Positions 62,711 through 64,000 of a DNA stretch of 64,000 nt are shown here, piece by piece. The stretch lies in assembly GCF_001592745.1 (NCBI RefSeq), contig NZ_LUKD01000001.1, positions 565,384-629,383 on the forward strand. Direction: 5' to 3'. Made by a program: the position numbers and the translations under genes. Below the pieces are notes generated by a model. The model was given only the letters and a program-made list of their open reading frames with translations, had not been told where the DNA came from and made no database searches. Every line of letters begins with the position of its first letter. Position 1 is the stretch's first letter. This DNA comes from Bdellovibrio bacteriovorus (GTDB taxonomy: Bacteria; Bdellovibrionota; Bdellovibrionia; Bdellovibrionales; Bdellovibrionaceae).

Positions 62711-64000
62711 ATGAAATACACCGGCACGTTCTTATTCATATTTCTGTTTCTAACGGCGGCGTGGGCAGGGCCCAATTCGCTGACTTATCAAGGGCGTATT
62801 CTGCGTGCTGACGGTTCTCCGCTTGAATTTAATAACGTCAGTTTTCAGTTTGAAATCACAAGTCCCGATGGTCTTTGCGTTCTTTACCGCGAACAAGTGA
62901 ATGGCATTAACATGACAAATTCTGGTGGCGTGTTTGACGTCGCCATCGGCAGTGGCAGCAAAAGCTTTCCGACCGACGCCTCTTTTAAACTCTTAGATGC
63001 CTTTGTGAACTCAGGCTCCTTAGCCTGTTATGGAAGTTCTAATTACAGCCCAAGTTATGATGATATTCGACGCTTGCGCGTGCAGTTTCATGATGGTTCC
63101 GGTTGGAAAGTCATTTCGCCGGATTCTGAAATCCGCTCGGTCCCTTTTGCGGGCTATTCGTATTCCGCAACAAAGCTAGGTACGAATAGCGCTTCTGACT
63201 TTCTCTTGAAAGCCGGAATTCCTACGTGTGCCTCGGGAACTTTTTTATCGTGGAATGGCTCGGCATTAACATGCTCTGGTGTCGCGGGCGCGAGCGGAGG
63301 AACGGTCACCGATGTGACGTCTGCTAATTCTTACTTAACTATCGTCAATGGGACATCCACTCCCACGCTCACGTTGAATGTTGGAACTGCAGCTAACACC
63401 GTAGCCGCTGGTAATGATCCACGTCTTTCAGATGCGCGTATTCCCACGGGCGCAGCCGGTGGAGATTTAAGTTCCACTTATCCCAATCCCACAGTAGCAA
63501 AAATTCAGGGCGTGGCGGTTTCTACCACCGCTCCTAACAGCGGCGAATATTTAAAATACAACGGAGCTCAATGGCTTCCGGCGGTCATTACTAGTTCCGA
63601 TGTCTCAGGACTGGCTGCGACCTTAAGCGGTTATGTTACGCAATCGTATTTTAGTGCCGCAGTCGCAAGTGCGAACTGTGCTCAGCACCAAACAATGTAT
63701 TGGGAAGCGGCGACAAACAGTTTTAAGTGTCTGGCGATCAACGTCAGTGTTGCAGGTGATGTCAGTGGATCTATTGGTTCAGTCAGCGTAGATAAAATCA
63801 AAGGCGTGGCTCTCGATTTTTCCGTGGCCCCTACTTCAGGACAAACATTGAAGTTTAATGGTACAAGTTGGGCTCCCGCTAACGACAATAACGGTGGCGG
63901 AACTATCACGGCACTGACTGGCGATGTGACGGCGAGCGGCTCAGGTTCGGTGACGGCAACAGTGAATTCTGTCGGCGGCTCGACGGCGGCAAATATTCAT
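62711..64000 (+). CDS. Trimeric-fibre-like adhesin, 5' part (MAT-type), runs past the window edge
   Basis: The frame from ATG 62711 (GAGAG just upstream) is open for all 430 codons to the edge. A signal peptide (hydrophobic residues 6-18, ending AWA) is followed by a head domain NSLTYQGRILRADGSPLEFNNVSFQFEI, with DGLCVLYREQ. Then comes a Gly/Ser/Thr/Val-rich shaft built of repeats: GGDLSSTYPNPTVAKIQGV, AGDVSGSIGSVSVDKIKGVA and TGDVTASGSGSVTATVNSVG, with SGEYLKYNGAQWLPA and SGQTLKFNGTSWAPA motifs repeated too. This composition matches phage-tail-like trimeric fibres and the mosaic adhesive trimer proteins reported from Bdellovibrio. The tip is beyond the window. Confidence 0.82.
   Translation, partial: MKYTGTFLFIFLFLTAAWAGPNSLTYQGRILRADGSPLEFNNVSFQFEITSPDGLCVLYREQVNGINMTNSGGVFDVAIGSGSKSFPTDASFKLLDAFVNSGSLACYGSSNYSPSYDDIRRLRVQFHDGSGWKVISPDSEIRSVPFAGYSYSATKLGTNSASDFLLKAGIPTCASGTFLSWNGSALTCSGVAGASGGTVTDVTSANSYLTIVNGTSTPTLTLNVGTAANTVAAGNDPRLSDARIPTGAAGGDLSSTYPNPTVAKIQGVAVSTTAPNSGEYLKYNGAQWLPAVITSSDVSGLAATLSGYVTQSYFSAAVASANCAQHQTMYWEAATNSFKCLAINVSVAGDVSGSIGSVSVDKIKGVALDFSVAPTSGQTLKFNGTSWAPANDNNGGGTITALTGDVTASGSGSVTATVNSVGGSTAANIH

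Noticed and set aside
1..64000. tRNA, rRNA, CRISPR arrays, insertion sequences, prophage or integrase attachment sites
   Set aside because: No T-loop-like tRNA signature, rRNA stretch, regular spacer array, transposase or phage gene was found; the Xer gene at 35179 is housekeeping-like and has no att-like repeats around it.

Overview
The window looks like chromosomal DNA from a Bdellovibrio-type predatory bacterium (Bdellovibrionota). This rests on the combined gene content rather than on a marker gene; no rRNA or tRNA gene is visible. The supporting features are many small secreted, lipoprotein and beta-barrel genes with no recognisable family, two L,D-transpeptidases, a SLT-type lytic transglycosylase, a subtilase, a flagellin, sigma-54-type regulators, and at the right edge the start of a trimeric-fibre-like gene resembling the mosaic adhesive trimer proteins reported from Bdellovibrio. 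Genes are tightly packed and most transcription units end in clear hairpin-plus-U terminators.

Layout. 1-1393 is purF (cut by the window edge), preceded by a terminator and a possible structured RNA, then a short cation/proton antiporter and envelope genes (2.6-5.7 kb). From 13.1 kb down to 5.7 kb on the minus strand runs a probable six-gene operon: ribE, ribBA, ribH, ntrY-like kinase, ntrX-like regulator, proS. The GTP cyclohydrolase half of RibBA has lost its zinc cysteines, and the NtrX-like protein has lost its Walker B aspartate and sigma-54 contact loop. 13.3-18.1 kb holds secreted and membrane proteins, followed by clpB. 21.0-22.4 kb is a flagellin gene with a long, structured leader containing tiny ORFs. 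22.6-26.6 kb carries a lipoprotein, a histone-H1-like protein with an acidic tail, a YdcF-type protein, a PLP enzyme and a secreted protein.

26.6-32.6 kb is an efflux locus: tolC, an RND pump and marR on one strand, with a divergent tetR and a palindromic operator between them; no membrane-fusion protein gene is present. 32.7-38.9 kb contains a coiled-coil secreted protein, a receiver-less sigma-54 activator, a Xer recombinase and recO. 39.0-46.2 kb contains a desaturase with a coiled-coil tail, a YiiX-like lipoprotein, a lytic transglycosylase, an NhaR-like LysR regulator divergent from terC, and thpR. 46.2-49.0 kb has small secreted proteins. 49.3-55.4 kb is a complex I peripheral-arm operon, nuoB-CD-E-F-G-I, without the genes for the membrane arm.

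55.7-59.4 kb has a secreted subtilase, then a YceI gene followed by a DUF692 (MNIO) and DUF2063 pair. This pair has the shape of a peptide-modification system but no precursor gene is visible next to it, and it is the best candidate for an undescribed system here. The window closes with a chemoreceptor, a second L,D-transpeptidase family protein, a secreted helical protein and the partial fibre gene.
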